Below, piece after piece: positions 11,311 through 22,280 of a DNA stretch of 64,000 nucleotides. Numbering within the stretch: position 1 is the first letter of the stretch; each line of letters opens with the position of its first letter. Below the pieces are notes generated by a model, which saw only the letters and a program-made list of their open reading frames with translations, had not been told where the DNA came from and searched no databases. The translations under genes were made by a program, and so were the position numbers. The stretch comes from Bactericera cockerelli (taxonomy: Eukaryota; Arthropoda; Insecta; Hemiptera; Triozidae): assembly GCA_024516035.1 (NCBI GenBank), contig CM044958.1, positions 22,652,108-22,716,107 of the forward strand. The letters run 5' to 3'.

Positions 11311-13699
11311 GTCATGGCCTAGCAAAGCGGTTGCAGCCCACTATTGTATGAAAAACAATGAAAATTGAATACTGAAAAATTGTCGTGTCCTATTTTCATA
11401 TTTAAATAAAAATATGTTTTCAGTCTCTCAACTAAAAACTTATTTCGTATTAATATTTAAAACTCGAGAATCCTATAACTATAGTACCATAAATATTTGT
11501 AGTTGACTTCCCAGAAGGTGAATTAAAATTTATTCAAAAATTGAACTCAATTAAATTTTATACTCTTTCTCGACTGTTTCAGGTACGTTTGTGAATTGGA
11601 ACTATCTCCAACTATACAAAGTTATGTAAGTACCCAAAAGTGCCCCTACGTGACCTCACGTCCAACACAGTTTTACAATCCCAAAAATCTTACTGTCCCG
11701 AAATTAAAATTGGTGAAAATTTAAAATTTGCTGATAATTTAAAAGATCAAAATTGGCAAACAGAATTTTGGCAGTTTTGTGTTTGGAAATCGTTTCGAAA
11801 TTTCCATTTTCAATAGAGAAGTGCAAAGTTGTGAAAAATAATTTTAAACATTTCATTAAAGTTTGTCTGTGAAGCTTTACATGCTTGTTGTGTGGTCAGT
11901 CCTTTTAGAATAAGGCACTTATTTAGGGCTTGAAAGCAACCAATCCCCGTTCATTGTAAACTTTCATTTTATCTGCCCAGCTTTAGTGATAAAAAAAAAC
12001 ATAATGTACCTATATGGAAACAAATAAAATTGACAGAACACAAAATTTATTTTACCAGACACTTGGATGTATACGTATATATTTTACCATGCTCAGTCAT
12101 AAAATAAATCCTAAAATTCAGTAGTTCATTAATTTTGTTTTTCGCGTGGTTTTATATGTATAATGTATATATATATATATATGTATATATATATTTTTTT
12201 TTTAAATCTGTTTTGATACAGTTTTATGTAATCACGAATTTTGTTCATGCATTTTTTTGCTATGTGACTAGTACCCACACCCACAGGTATTGAGAAAAAA
12301 ATGTCGGATGAATTAAATCGGCTTACACTTTCTCGCACAACATACGCCTACAGCCCTACATACAAAGCCTCATGATTAAACCCGCCCTCATAATTAAATC
12401 CGTATAGGTACTTGTAAAAGCGAATTCCACTCACTCTCTGCCTGCTATAATCGCCACAATGTCAACACCTAAAGGATGCTAAAAATGTCACTACCTAAAG
12501 CCAAAGAATACCTATAGGATGGAAGGAAAGTACCTTAATAAATCTTTATGGGGAGTTTATGAAATGCAAAAGAACACTACTAAATTTTCGTTGGAGAAAG
12601 TAGAATATCAGCAACAATATTAGAAATTCTAAATTATAAAGTTTTTGTGCAGGTAATTTTTCTCAGCGAGAGAGGCAAGTTCACCGAATTTCCGCTGATT
12701 TAACAATGTCCCTTTTTTTTAAACCAAAAATCTAACAATTAACTCTGCAATATTGATTTGAATAACTCTGCAACTTGCAGAAGTATAGGCTGTATAATCA
12801 ATATTTAGGCTTTAGTAGATAATCTTTTCAAAAACATTAACTTTAACATAATAGTAGTACCTACAACCTATATCCTATGCAAACAATAACTTCTACAAAA
12901 AATATAGGTTTTACAATAATTATGGCCTTTTGGTGTTTTAAGCTTAACATGGACTTCCTATACCTACTTACGAGTACTTTATTATTTAGCAAATATGATG
13001 TATACATAAACTTCTACAACATAAATATAATAAAACAAATGACTCATGCAGAGGAAAACAAATCCCTCCATGAAAGTACCAACTTTTCAAAACATTTTGC
13101 TACCAACACAGAATAAACCATCCCTGCTCTTTACTGATACCTACTTAGTGTACGCTTATGAAACCCCTGGACCCCGCCGAAGCTCAGAAACTTTTTCCAT
13201 TTAGAATTAGTAAAAAAAAACTTATTATTTTTACAAAAACGTTCCGAGGATGTATCACAGACAGCAGGGCGAGAGGTGGGGCTCTCAAGGGAAGGGATCC
13301 TAATTCAGCTAAATTGGAGAGGAGGGCATGTATGCAATATTTATGTTCGATTTTTAATTTAAAATAAAACCCCATCTCGTGTTTTCATGATTGTACCTAT
13401 GTATTTTTAACGTTTTTTTTTTTCATTTATTAATTTTTTACTATGTATATTTTCTTTGAATGATTGAAACGTTTTCATGGCATTCTTTTTATTGCGGATT
13501 GTAAAAGGGAGGCAGTTCCAATGTAACCATGGGATTCTATGTTTAATAAATAATTGGCAAGTCTCTCGAACGTCCTGGTAAGTTTATGTTGCTATAACAC
13601 ATTCATGATTGTGTTTGTGTAGCACATATCATCTTTCATGGCCTTTGAAACGAACTCAACAATCTGAAGTTTTACTGTAACAGACGTATATCTTTTTTA
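11311..13699. other. Gene-free AT-rich spacer
   Basis: Contains an AT microsatellite at 12165-12194. Open frames of 60-80 codons at 12129-12338, 12877-13116 and 13158-13375 have no recognisable domain. No SINE head or terminal repeats found. Confidence 0.45.
12165..12194. repeat. (AT)n microsatellite
   Basis: An imperfect run of TA dinucleotides interrupted once by ATG, followed by a T run. Confidence 0.85.
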
Positions 13700-13981
13700 G
13701 CGCGCGATCAGCTCAGTGGTTAAGCACTCGCTTGTCATGCGGAAGGTCCCGGGTTCGATCCCCCGTGCCGACAAAAAATTGTAGTCTTAATTTGGTTACA
13801 GTAGTTTGTAAGGGATACCTTCCAGTGCCCTCGTGTTGACCTAGCACCTAAATGGGAAATATTGTGTCACTTCTCGCTCATCAGAGGGGATGGGCAGGCT
13901 ACAACACAGTACACAAGCGTCTGCATTAGCTCCTGTTTCATGGCTATGAAATAAAAAAGGCTGTGAAACACTCATTAAAAA
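13700..13981 (+). mobile_element. SINE-D, tRNA-Asp-like head
   Basis: The head reads GCGCGATCAGCTCAGTGGTT (A box), then an anticodon-loop-like TTGTCAT with GTC in the Asp anticodon position, then CCCGGGTTCGATCCCCCGTG (B box). The body carries GGGATACCTTCCAGTGC, GTGTTGACCTAGC and a tail GGCTGTGAAACACTCATTAAA. The copy at 16869-17123 is the same family on the other strand. The acceptor stem is not intact, so I call a SINE rather than a tRNA gene. Confidence 0.8.
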
Positions 13982-15181
13982 AACTCTCGAAGGCTGGGGT
14001 GAAAACATTTTTCTAAGAGAAAAAAAAATAAAAAAAATACTCTGAGTGTTATTGAACAAGTAAGTAGCGAAAGGCTTTCAGAGAAGATCGTTGGCCTTTA
14101 TGCAGCCAAAAATGTAATCATAATATAACTTCAATGACCATATGCATGTCCCAAAACTTTTGCTCTAGGGCCTCCTTGTGCTATGCAAGGGGTCCCTTGA
14201 ACTGAAGTTTGTGTCAATCTCTCGCAAACAAAACGAAACTTTTAAATTAGGATCGTACTAAAGTACAACTGAGAGAGTAGATCACGCGAGGAGAACAACG
14301 AGGGTGGTAGATTGTGTGAAAAGTACAGAACGGAGAGGATTAGATTAGAGAAGGGAGCTCGTCAGTAGAGTGGGCTGGAATATCGTATAGGCAAAGGTAT
14401 GTAAATGTGTAAATGGGATTCGTTCCTGCTCTAATTAGTTTTAGCTGTTTTTAAATATCAGACAGGGATTTCGACGGAACTCTATTGTCTCGTCTGAGTA
14501 TTTCTCTTGTAGATATTTACAGCTGAAACGTAATAATTGCATTTGAGTATGTAATTAGATAACTGTACATAATGGCAATGATGTAAATTGCCTAAGCACA
14601 AGTATGTAGGTATGTTAGGTTAATTTAAACTGGATAGGTTAAGGGTATGACAAGGGTGATGGTGATGGAGTACCTTGGTTCTACTATACAAGTTGCTTGT
14701 AATTTAATATTATTGTTGTGAACTAAAGAGTCTAGTAAGTAGAGTATTTATAGGATGTTTATTAATTCTAGAAATGCTGTTCCTTAGTTGTGTGGTACCT
14801 AAATAATACAGCTAGCTATGTTCGATACTTATGATATTCATTATGCTTTTTGTGTTAAAAAATTATAATCTTGATAATATAAAATTGTAATAACTTAAAC
14901 CCACCTTAATAATTTTTGCCGCACTTGGAATCAAACCACCATTCAATCGAACATCAATCGATCGAGCAACAGAGTGTCTGTTCTTAAGTGTTAAAAAAGA
15001 TTTACTCTTTGTGTTTTAAATATTCTCATTTTCTCTTGTGAGTTAAAAAAAATAATAAATTGATCAATATCTACTTTTCCGAGTCTCATAGTCCGATGTA
15101 TGCTAATGGTTCACAAAACTTTACAAGATACTTTTCAGTTTTTTTTTTTTTGTCATTACTTCTCGCTTCACAAGAAGCTCT
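13982..15181. other. Gene-free spacer
   Basis: Nothing supported. A weak minus-strand B-box-like GGAATCAAACC at about 14928 could be a SINE remnant. Confidence 0.4.
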
Positions 15182-15487
15182 GTCCCGGTAGCTCAGTGGT
15201 AAAGCTACCGGGAAAATAATTCTAATTTAGATCTAGATCACTGTAGAACAATTTAAACATAGGTGCAGGAAGGGCCTGGATATAGGTCAAGGCTGCAGCA
15301 TTATTCCTGCGTGTGAACAGTTTTAAAGAAAAATCAGAGGTCGTGGGTTCGGAACCTAGCCGGGACATGACAAGTCATCTTCCCATTTGGGGTTTTTACC
15401 ACATAATAATATGTCTTGGACTTACTGCTGGAACAATGGGACTCATTACTCATTAGTCCTAATCGGACAGTATAAATAAGGCGATGT
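15182..15487 (+). mobile_element. SINE-B copy interrupted inside its tRNA head
   Basis: The A-box half (GTCCCGGTAGCTCAGTGG) is separated from the B-box half (GTCGTGGGTTCGGAACC, then GCCGGGACATGACAAG) by about 120 bp of unrelated sequence starting after CTACCGGGA. The body then follows normally with CCCATTTGGGGTTTTTACC, CCACATAATAATATGTCTTG and the tail AGTATAAATAAGGCGATG. The junction could be an insertion or a template switch. Intact homologue at 27074-27289. Confidence 0.75.
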
Positions 15488-15509
15488 TTACATCATTACA
15501 AAGAGAACT

Positions 15510-15600
15510 ACCAAACTTGCTCTGGGAATCGAACCCAAACCATCGCGATCGTCCGTCATGTTTATGTAATAATGCTTTGGCGTATGCGCTACCCTGTAAG
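15510..15600 (-). mobile_element. tRNA-like SINE head fragment (uncertain)
   Basis: GGGAATCGAACCC on the plus strand is a reversed B box, and GCGTATGCGCTACCC lies where an A box would be. No body or tail is recognisable. Confidence 0.35.
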
Positions 15601-16393
15601 GGCGCATGATACTCATTGAGTTGAAGAGGGCAAAGCCAAAGCCCCAGTGGGTAGCCTATATTATATCCGCACTCCTAACAAACAAAGGAGAGCTAAAAAA
15701 TGAAGGATTTCAGAACGAATTAAAAAAGAGATGAGTGGACATGCGGAGGGTAGGCGAGAGGAAGGAGGGGAGGGAGGAAAATAAAGGGAGAGAAGTATCT
15801 AGAAGGGCAGAAAAAAAAATCCCTTTTGAATGCAAAGGTTTAGCATTAGGAGAATTAAATATATCATCTTCATACGAACGAACGGTGTACGGGGTGGTTC
15901 AGAAACCGCCATTTCAAGTACCTCTTGGTTCTTGAAAATTGATTTCCATCTGCCTTTTCTTACTCTCTTTCATTGATTCCCGTGAATTTTAATGTGTTGC
16001 TCCCAGTATGAATAATTCCAGGAATAATAAAGTATTGAAATAAAATAATTACTTCAGAACTGCTATAGTAATAATAAAAGTATAAACATCTCGTGTAGAT
16101 CCCCCTGTATAATTTGAACTAATTCCATTAAACTCATCTTGTATTCCCTAATCCTATTAGAGTTGTTCTTGATATGGCATGTTGGAGGTATGCATGTAGA
16201 ATGCAAAGTGCCCAGGCTGTTCTAGCGATCTTCAATCGTAAAAGGAAGACATTATTATTGTCAGTAGAGTAACTAATAATTTACCTAATACAGTCAGGGG
16301 TATTTTAGATACCTGCCTTTTACACTGTCTGGTTCGGGAGACGGAAATCGGCATTTCTCGCCTAGTAATAACATATTATTCGTTTACCTCTTT

Positions 16394-16591
16394 GCCAGCG
16401 TCGATGGCGCGTGGAATGCACTAGGATCACCGAAGTTAAGCAACGTCCAGTGATGCCTAACTTATGCTGGGTGAGGTTAATTTGGGTAGCAGGTTTGTCA
16501 GTTTCCTGCGAATAAAGGGTAACACCCCTGTCGTAATATGACCATTGACCATGCAGTGGAAAGCGACGTTAAACCCAAATTAAAAAAAAAA
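16394..16591 (+). mobile_element. 5S rRNA-derived SINE, copy 1
   Basis: The first 75 bases follow a eukaryotic 5S rRNA: GCCAGCGTCGATGGCGCG, GGAATGCA, then GGATCACCGAAGTTAAGCAA and CGTCCAG, covering the 5S internal promoter (GAAGTTAAGC). The body (GCTGGGTGAGGTTAATTTGG, GCGAATAAAGGGTAACACC) matches the body of SINE-A, and a short A tail ends at 16591. 5S-headed SINEs are known as a separate SINE class transcribed by RNA polymerase III. Not a functional 5S gene: the 3' half of 5S is replaced. Confidence 0.85.
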
Positions 16592-16868
16592 TTGTTAACC
16601 CTATTAACAGAGAAGGATTCCTGTAAGTGTAATGTACTACTCATGGACGAAGACTATCATTTGAGCAAGTGTTCTATTAACTGGTCGTTAACAAAGTTGT
16701 CTGAAGCAAATTTTTAGTAGATCACGTGAAAATGCCAAGACTGTTAATTTCAGCTGGATTATTTATGTTTTTTAAAAAAATTGAATATGAAATTATTGAA
16801 ATCTTATAGCTTTTATTGAGTTGAAGAGAGAAACTTCTCATAGGTAAGTGAGGTGCGAAATTGATTTT

Positions 16869-17123
16869 ATTTTTATTTTTGAGATAAGTGTTTCACAGCC
16901 TCTTTAGAAATAGGAGCTACTGTAGACGCTTGTGGTGTGTTTTGTAGCTTGCCAATCCCATAGTAAGCCTCCCTTTTAGAAGCTGGGTCAACACAAGCGC
17001 ACCGGAAGGTATCCCTTACAAAAAACTGTAACCAAATAATACATTTTTGTTGTCGGCACGGTGGATCGAACGCGAGATCTTCCGTATGGTAAGCGAGTGC
17101 TTTACCACTGAGCTAATCGCGCA
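16869..17123 (-). mobile_element. SINE-D, minus-strand copy
   Basis: Reversed, it shows GCGCGATTAGCTCAGTGG (A box), CCATACGGAAGATCTCGCG and a B box CGTTCGATCC, then GGGATACCTTCCGG, GTGTTGACCCAGC and a tail with GGCTGTGAAACACT. The Asp-like anticodon of the other copy has decayed here to TACCATA. Confidence 0.8.
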
Positions 17124-17194
17124 CTCAATTCTCATAAATTAAAAAATCTTGATAAAAGGAAATCAAGCAATCTGATAACATTTCTTATACTAAT

Positions 17195-17262
17195 AGAAAA
17201 ATTCGCCCCAAGCGGGAATCGAATTCGAGCCTTGGAAAGCAAGAACCAAAGATAGGCTGACA
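17195..17262 (-). mobile_element. SINE-A head fragment (weak)
   Basis: GCCCCAAGCGGGAATCGAAT is close to the reversed B-box region of SINE-A (GCCCCAACCGGGAATCGAAC at 1228). Only the middle of the head remains. Confidence 0.4.
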
Positions 17263-17744
17263 GTATAACGAGAAGAGCATACCCCTAGAGCTAGTTGAAA
17301 ACAATATACCTACCGATACTACGAAAATTCCAACAAGAAAAAATGCTAATCCCCAAAGACTGGCAAAGATCTATAAGAGATAGTAAATAGAAAATTATAC
17401 GGGGGTTGTATGAACCACTGAAATGCAGGTTTTTAATTTTAATGCAAAAGTTCCATCAGTATTTTGAAATTATTTTCCCTATTTTTTTATTTATTTATTA
17501 AATATTTTATTGTACATAAATATTCATGTTTGAATGTATACAACGTCATTTTCTTACAAACTATTTTAAATACTAGAAACGATAATCTAATTCATAGAGT
17601 ATACAATAGAAAGGGCCTAGACCTGTGAAACATTATAAAGATTTATTTTTAAGGAAAGAGATTTAGCTATAAGGAGGATGAAGATATTATATGTTAGTAT
17701 TGGTCACGAGGTATTACGATACTTGTGTTAACCTCCGGTAACCT

Positions 17745-17911
17745 AATGTTATATTTGTGTAAATCGATTAAATATTTAACAACTGGAAACACCTGGCAGT
17801 GAGACTAGTGAGAGTGTTAAGCCTGCCTTACTAAAATTTCACCACGATTGGGACTCTAACCACCGATCTCTAGGTTACGAGTCCGGTGCCTTAACATCAG
17901 TTGGGTAGCTC
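17745..17911 (-). mobile_element. SINE-E, tRNA-headed, diverged
   Basis: Reversed, it carries a B box AGAGTCCCAATCG after GTAACCTAGAGATCGGTGG, the SINE-E signature, and at its 3' end a reversed TTGTGTAAATCGATTAAAT like the tails of the other SINE-E copies. Confidence 0.55.
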
Positions 17912-18117
17912 TAATATAACGGCTATAAATGTACGAGTTATAGCTAAACATATCTACACTGGTGCCGATTCACAACAAACAGACAAGCTGTATGTCGATC
18001 TGTTGGGAGCTCAGCAGAAGCAAGAACTGACGTGATACTTATACCTAACTAAGATGTAAGTATTTTATGAGGATATAGCTTTAATTATCGGGGATTTGAA
18101 TAGCTATGTCTCTTTAC

Positions 18118-18285
18118 TCTGGGGGACTATAAACAGGGAGTAGACCAGCATTGGCTTGGTTCTGGGGGCCCTTGTCGATTATTAACCTCCTTGTAAAGAC
18201 AATGGTAGAAGTGCTGAGTCATCCTCCACTGTCTGGCTACCATCGTTCACAATGACGCCACCCTATGATGATGATGATTATTTGC
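18118..18285 (+). repeat. Dispersed repeat family G, copy 1
   Basis: GGGGGACTATAAACAGGGAG and CACAATGACGCCACCC followed by (GATGAT)n. Two other copies are at 24036-24262 and 37092-37262. The simple-sequence tail suggests a SINE-like retroposon, but I see no clear tRNA or 5S head. Confidence 0.65.
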
Positions 18286-18463
18286 AGTAATTTTTCCTGC
18301 AAATCTAAGTGTGGGGTCGATTTCGCGGAACTGTATTTTTTGAGAGACATATTCTTGGTCACCCAGTAATTCTTTTATGAAATAAATATCCTATATTGAA
18401 TATTGTGTAGCAATCCACTTGAGGATTTAAGCTCTAAAAGGATTCGTAACGAGCTCGCAGACA

Positions 18464-18479
18464 GGGGGGGGGGGGGGGG
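18464..18479. repeat. Poly(G) run of 16
   Basis: A pure G16 run directly before the first unit of the tandem duplication. It may be real or mark a sequencing or assembly weak point. Confidence 0.8.
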
Positions 18480-18613
18480 CTTCTGTGCATTTTCCTATGT
18501 CACATGCTTTATTACAAGTAGACGTCTTACTGCAATCAGTTCCTTATCATTATAATCTGGGCGTGCCCTGATAGAGATAGAACCTAAGGATTGTGAAAGA
18601 TTATCGACCTTAA

Positions 18614-18893
18614 CACGTTCGTTACCAAGCCAATTTTTTCAAGTTTTACGTAGGAACCAGGCGGTAAAGTCGCTGTTGCATCCTGGGTACCAAAATGATT
18701 TTTTTTGCATATTTGGCATCGTATTTGTACAAGAATCGATCCTATATCTGTTCTAATACTAACAACCTACCTCAAAAAGGCCATATATGGATGTCCGGTC
18801 CCTCATTAAAATTTTGATAACGGCCACATGTGTGTTTCGGTCCCAAAGAAAAACACAAAAACATCCACATATGGCCGTTCGGTAACGAACGTG
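18614..18893. mobile_element. piggyBac-like MITE, unit 1
   Basis: TTAA (18610-18613) is followed by CACGTTCGTTACC; the other end reads GGTAACGAACGTG and then TTAA (18894-18897). The perfect 13-bp terminal repeats, TTAA duplication and 280-bp non-coding interior are the expected form of a piggyBac-type MITE. The inner parts also have an inverted pair CCATATATGGATGT / ACATCCACATATGG. Confidence 0.8.
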
Positions 18894-18966
18894 TTAAGAT
18901 GTACTGCAGATAATATTCACAGAGACATGATGCATGATGGCGATGTCTGATGTTATTTGAGTTATC

Positions 18967-19101
18967 ACCGACCTCAGTAGCTTGATGGATGAAGCGGCCG
19001 ACTAATAACCTGGAGGTTAGTGGTTTGAGTTCCGTAAACTTTTAGCAGTGTGAGTTATAGTGACATCATCATTGTGATTAAATCAAATAATTATGATAAC
19101 T
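18967..19101 (+). mobile_element. SINE-E, unit 1
   Basis: The head reads ACCGACCTCAGTAGCTTGAT then GGTTTGAGTTCCG as B box. The body has TTAGCAGTGTGAGTTATAG and ends with AAATAATTATGATAACTTTT. Confidence 0.7.
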
Positions 19102-19601
19102 TTTACTTATTGATAGACAAGATCAAGGATTATTATAGGAAAATTGAATCTCTTTTCCTCTATGTAAGAAAAACAATGATACTCGTATACTAATAATGGT
19201 ATCGTGGATGTTCATCATATTGCATAAAGTTTTCAATCCTAAGTTTTCGATCGCGCCAATTTAATTAATTGTGAATGGGTTCAGCGCAAAATGGAACCCT
19301 TAAATCACAAGATATTGTTTAAATATTTACGCTGCCTAAAGTCTAAGGTTTACCATTATTTTATAGACTGACATACAACACTAAACTACATTACTCCTAG
19401 TCCCACTACTCTCTCTATACACAACCCATACACCTACCTAGCTAACTCAAAATGAAATTTTCACGTATGATTCTGTGCATTTTCCTATGTCAGCTTTTAT
19501 TACAAGTAGAACGTCTTACTGCAATCAGTTCCTTATCATTATAATCGGGCGTGCCCTGATAGAGATAGAACCTAAGGATTGTGAAAGATTATCGACCTTA
19601 A

Positions 19602-19881
19602 CACGTTCGTTACCAAGCCAATTTTTTCAAGTTTTACGTAGGAACCAGGCGGTAAAGTCGCTGTTGCATCCTGGGTACCAAAATGATTTTTTTTGCATAT
19701 TTGGCATCGTATTTGTACAAGAATCGATCCTATATCTGTTCTAATACTAACAACCTACCTCAAAAAGGCCATATATGGATGTCCGGTCCCTCATTAAAAT
19801 TTTGATAACGGCCACATGTGTGTTTCGGTCCCAAAGAAAAACACAAAAACATCCACATATGGCCGTTCGGTAACGAACGTG
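19602..19881. mobile_element. piggyBac-like MITE, unit 2
   Basis: Same 280-bp element as in unit 1, TTAA at 19598-19601 and 19882-19885. It looks identical to the unit 1 copy, so it was duplicated with the unit and did not insert independently. Confidence 0.8.
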
Positions 19882-19954
19882 TTAAGATGTACTGCAGATA
19901 ATATTCACAGAGACATGATGCATGATGGCGATGTCTGATGTTATTTGAGTTATC

Positions 19955-20089
19955 ACCGACCTCAGTAGCTTGATGGATGAAGCGGCCGACTAATAACCTG
20001 GAGGTTAGTGGTTTGAGTTCCGTAAACTTTTAGCAGTGTGAGTTATAGTGACATCATCATTGTGATTAAATCAAATAATTATGATAACT
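19955..20089 (+). mobile_element. SINE-E, unit 2
   Basis: Duplicate of the SINE-E at 18967-19101, carried by the second tandem unit. Confidence 0.7.
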
Positions 20090-20462
20090 TTTACTTATTG
20101 ATAGACAAGATCAAGGATTATTATAGGAAAATTGAATCTCTTTTCCTCTATGTAAGAAAAACAATGATACTCGTATACTAATAATGGTATCGTGGATGTT
20201 CATCATATTGCATAAAGTTTTCAATCCTAAGTTTTCGATCGCGCCAATTTAATTAATTGTGAATGGGTTCAGCGCAAAATGGAACCCTTAAATCACAAGA
20301 TATTGTTTAAATATTTACGCTGCCTAAAGTCTAAGGTTTACCATTATTTTATAGACTGACATACAACACTAAACTACATTACTCCCTAGTCCCTACTTAC
20401 TCTCCTCTATACACAACCCATACACCTACCTAGCTAACTCAAAATGAAATTTTCACGTATGA

Positions 20463-21188
20463 TGAAATTTGATACATCATAAAATTTGTGAAATTAAATT
20501 TGACACTTTTTAAAATTTGCATAACATATACTATCCTGACAATGACCTGATACGTACATTAATTCTTCTGTTTTACATGCAATTATGTATTTCTGTCCCA
20601 CGCCGCCAGGTTTGATGAATTACCCTGCTTGTGTCAGTGTGTCAGGCGTATTCAAACCTTTGCTGCAGAGAGCTAGGTACTCCATTTGGACTGATTGAAT
20701 GGGCGGGGGGTTTTGAGGGGGGGGTGGATGTAATGTGACTGGGGAATTATAAGGGGTTTTGAGGGGAGGATGAGAGAGGGTGGATGTATGGGATGTGACT
20801 GGGGAAATATAGGCGGATGAGGGACAGAGGATGAAAAATAGTGGATGCAATGGAGGGTAAGTCAATAGAGAATATTAATGTCACATAAACACAGATAGAT
20901 AACGGAATGTGGGAAAAAAATCTCCGATGGGACCACAAGATACGGAAGAAGATAATGGAACTGAGATGAAAATAAGAGCTTGTGGTGGAGGGGTGAATGA
21001 GAGATAAGCGAAGGAGAATTGAATTCGTGCAAACAGCATTGGTAGATCTTTCTGACCTCGTAGTACTTGTGCTCAAAAGTCCTGAGTTATACATACACAT
21101 TACACAATTACAGTAATGATTCCTTATCTCAAGTAATAGATCAATCTTTTTCAATAATCATTGATTCACTATCTCAAGTAATAGATTT
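20463..21188. other. Gene-free spacer with G-rich short tandem repeat
   Basis: 20701-20830 is G-rich, with two imperfect copies of a block containing GTGGATGTA, TGTGACTGGGGAA and TATA. Minus-strand frames of 81 and 135 codons here are proline/serine-rich products of that composition. Confidence 0.5.
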
Positions 21189-21403
21189 AATAATAAAACT
21201 CTTTAGTTGAAACCACCAGGCGAAGTTATTGGTTATTGCTCAAAGCATTTTTACCACCTAGCCCTCAGAGTCTTATAATTATGTTTTCATATGCTCAAAT
21301 ATATAAGGAAAATATCAAGCAATGGTTGGGATTCGAACCAACGGATCCCTATGCTACCTGGATTACCAGACTAGTGCGTTGACCACATAACTACCAGTGC
21401 ACT
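21189..21403 (-). mobile_element. SINE-C, minus strand
   Basis: Reversed, it reads AGTGCACTGGTAGTTATGTG, GTCTGGTAATCCAGGTAGC, GGATCCGTTGGTTCGAATCC (B box), then a body with GACTCTGAGGGCTAGGTGG and GCTTTGAGCAATAACC. The long insert between anticodon region and B box resembles a class II tRNA (Leu/Ser type). Confidence 0.75.
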
Positions 21404-22073
21404 TTGAATTTGAATAGGAGGGTAAAGAATAGATTTGAATCGGAGGTTTAAGAATAGAATCAACAGATTGATTGCACCTAGAGAATCGATCTTAAATATA
21501 TCTTCGATCTTTCACAGCAGAACAAGGCTTTTTATTATTTACTTATGGAGAACTATGGGATGTACTCGTACTCAGCCACTCAAGAACAATTTAATACCAA
21601 CCTAATACCCTACAAAATGACTACAAGCGGGTAAATAAACCAGTTATTATGAAATAGAACAATTTAATCCTTAACTAAAGCATATTACCTACACCTACGT
21701 CTTAACTGAGAAGAAAGAAAATTTAAAAACATACGCTCTTATAAGAAACAGAAACTTTTTTTTCTCTTAACGTTTCACATAGCCCTAATAAGTAATACAT
21801 AATTGCAAAATCGATATGAAAAATGTTTTACAAGACTAATCATACGAGACTTTACTTCCACATCATGAGCCGATGTAATCCTGCTTTTTCACAAGCACAG
21901 GTGAAGTTTTTTCCACAGTTAATTTAATGTTTTTTCAATCCCTGAAATTCATACTGTGCGTATTGCAAATCCCTGTGTATCGGCGTAGGAAGTATTTTTC
22001 AGACATTTTCTGTATTTTTTTTTTGTATCTTAAAAGAAGTAAAAAAAAGAGATGTTTATATGTTCTGATACTC
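21404..22073. other. Gene-free spacer
   Basis: A partial copy of GTTTAAGAATAGA sequence is repeated in tandem near 21419-21465. Otherwise nothing recognised. Confidence 0.4.
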
Positions 22074-22280
22074 CAGGTATGTTCTGATATTCATGTACAT
22101 CTAGTACAACTTCTCACTTTTCTGTTTATACTGATTAAAATAGAGAGGTTAGTTGATGGCATGGATATTCAGAACTATTACCTGCTGATGAGAGCAAATA
22201 AGCTCGAAACAGCTGTCCAGGTATGTTCTGATATTCATGTACATCTAGTACAACTTCTCACTTTTCTGTTTATACTGTTT
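22074..22280 (+). mobile_element. Hammerhead-bearing retroelement, copy 1 (one and a half units)
   Basis: CAGGTATGTTCTGATATTC begins at 22074 and again at 22218, giving a 144-bp unit plus the first 63 bases of a second unit. The second start lies exactly at the predicted ribozyme cleavage point. The element ends in a short (TATACTGAT)-type tail. Copies at 31629-31794, 38119-38216 and 53369-53543 share it. The tandem layout with ribozyme-defined junctions matches what is known for retrozymes and the terminal repeats of Penelope-like elements. The 122-codon frame across it is incidental. Confidence 0.75.
22169..22231 (+). ncRNA. Type I hammerhead ribozyme, consensus core intact
   Basis: Stem I pairs TCAGAAC (22169-22175) with GTTCTGA (22225-22231) and TACCTG (22179-22184) with CAGGTA (22218-22223), with a TAT/T internal loop. 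Core CTGATGA is 22185-22191. Stem II is GAGC (22192-22195) with GCTC (22202-22205), loop AAATAA. GAAA is 22206-22209. Stem III is tiny (CAGCTG, 22210-22215), followed by the cleavage triplet GTC (22215-22217). All the conserved core bases are present and the first stem II pair is G-C. Very short stem III is typical of Penelope-type hammerheads, which often act as dimers; the self-complementary ACAGCTGT would allow this. Confidence 0.85.

Larger units (their letters stand above)
18481..20462. repeat. Direct tandem duplication, two units of about 990 bp
   Basis: Unit 1 is 18481-19470 and unit 2 is 19471-20462. The interiors look identical. Differences are single-base indels confined to the first 80 and last 80 bases of the units (for example ACTCCTAGTCCCACTACTC against ACTCCCTAGTCCCTACTTAC). 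Each unit holds a TTAA-bounded MITE and a SINE-E. The indel pattern suits two overlapping contig ends that were joined instead of merged; a genuine recent duplication is the alternative. Confidence 0.9.

Noticed and set aside
13700..13775. Functional tRNA-Asp gene
   Set aside because: GTC sits in the loop, but the acceptor stem does not close and the sequence continues into a SINE body.
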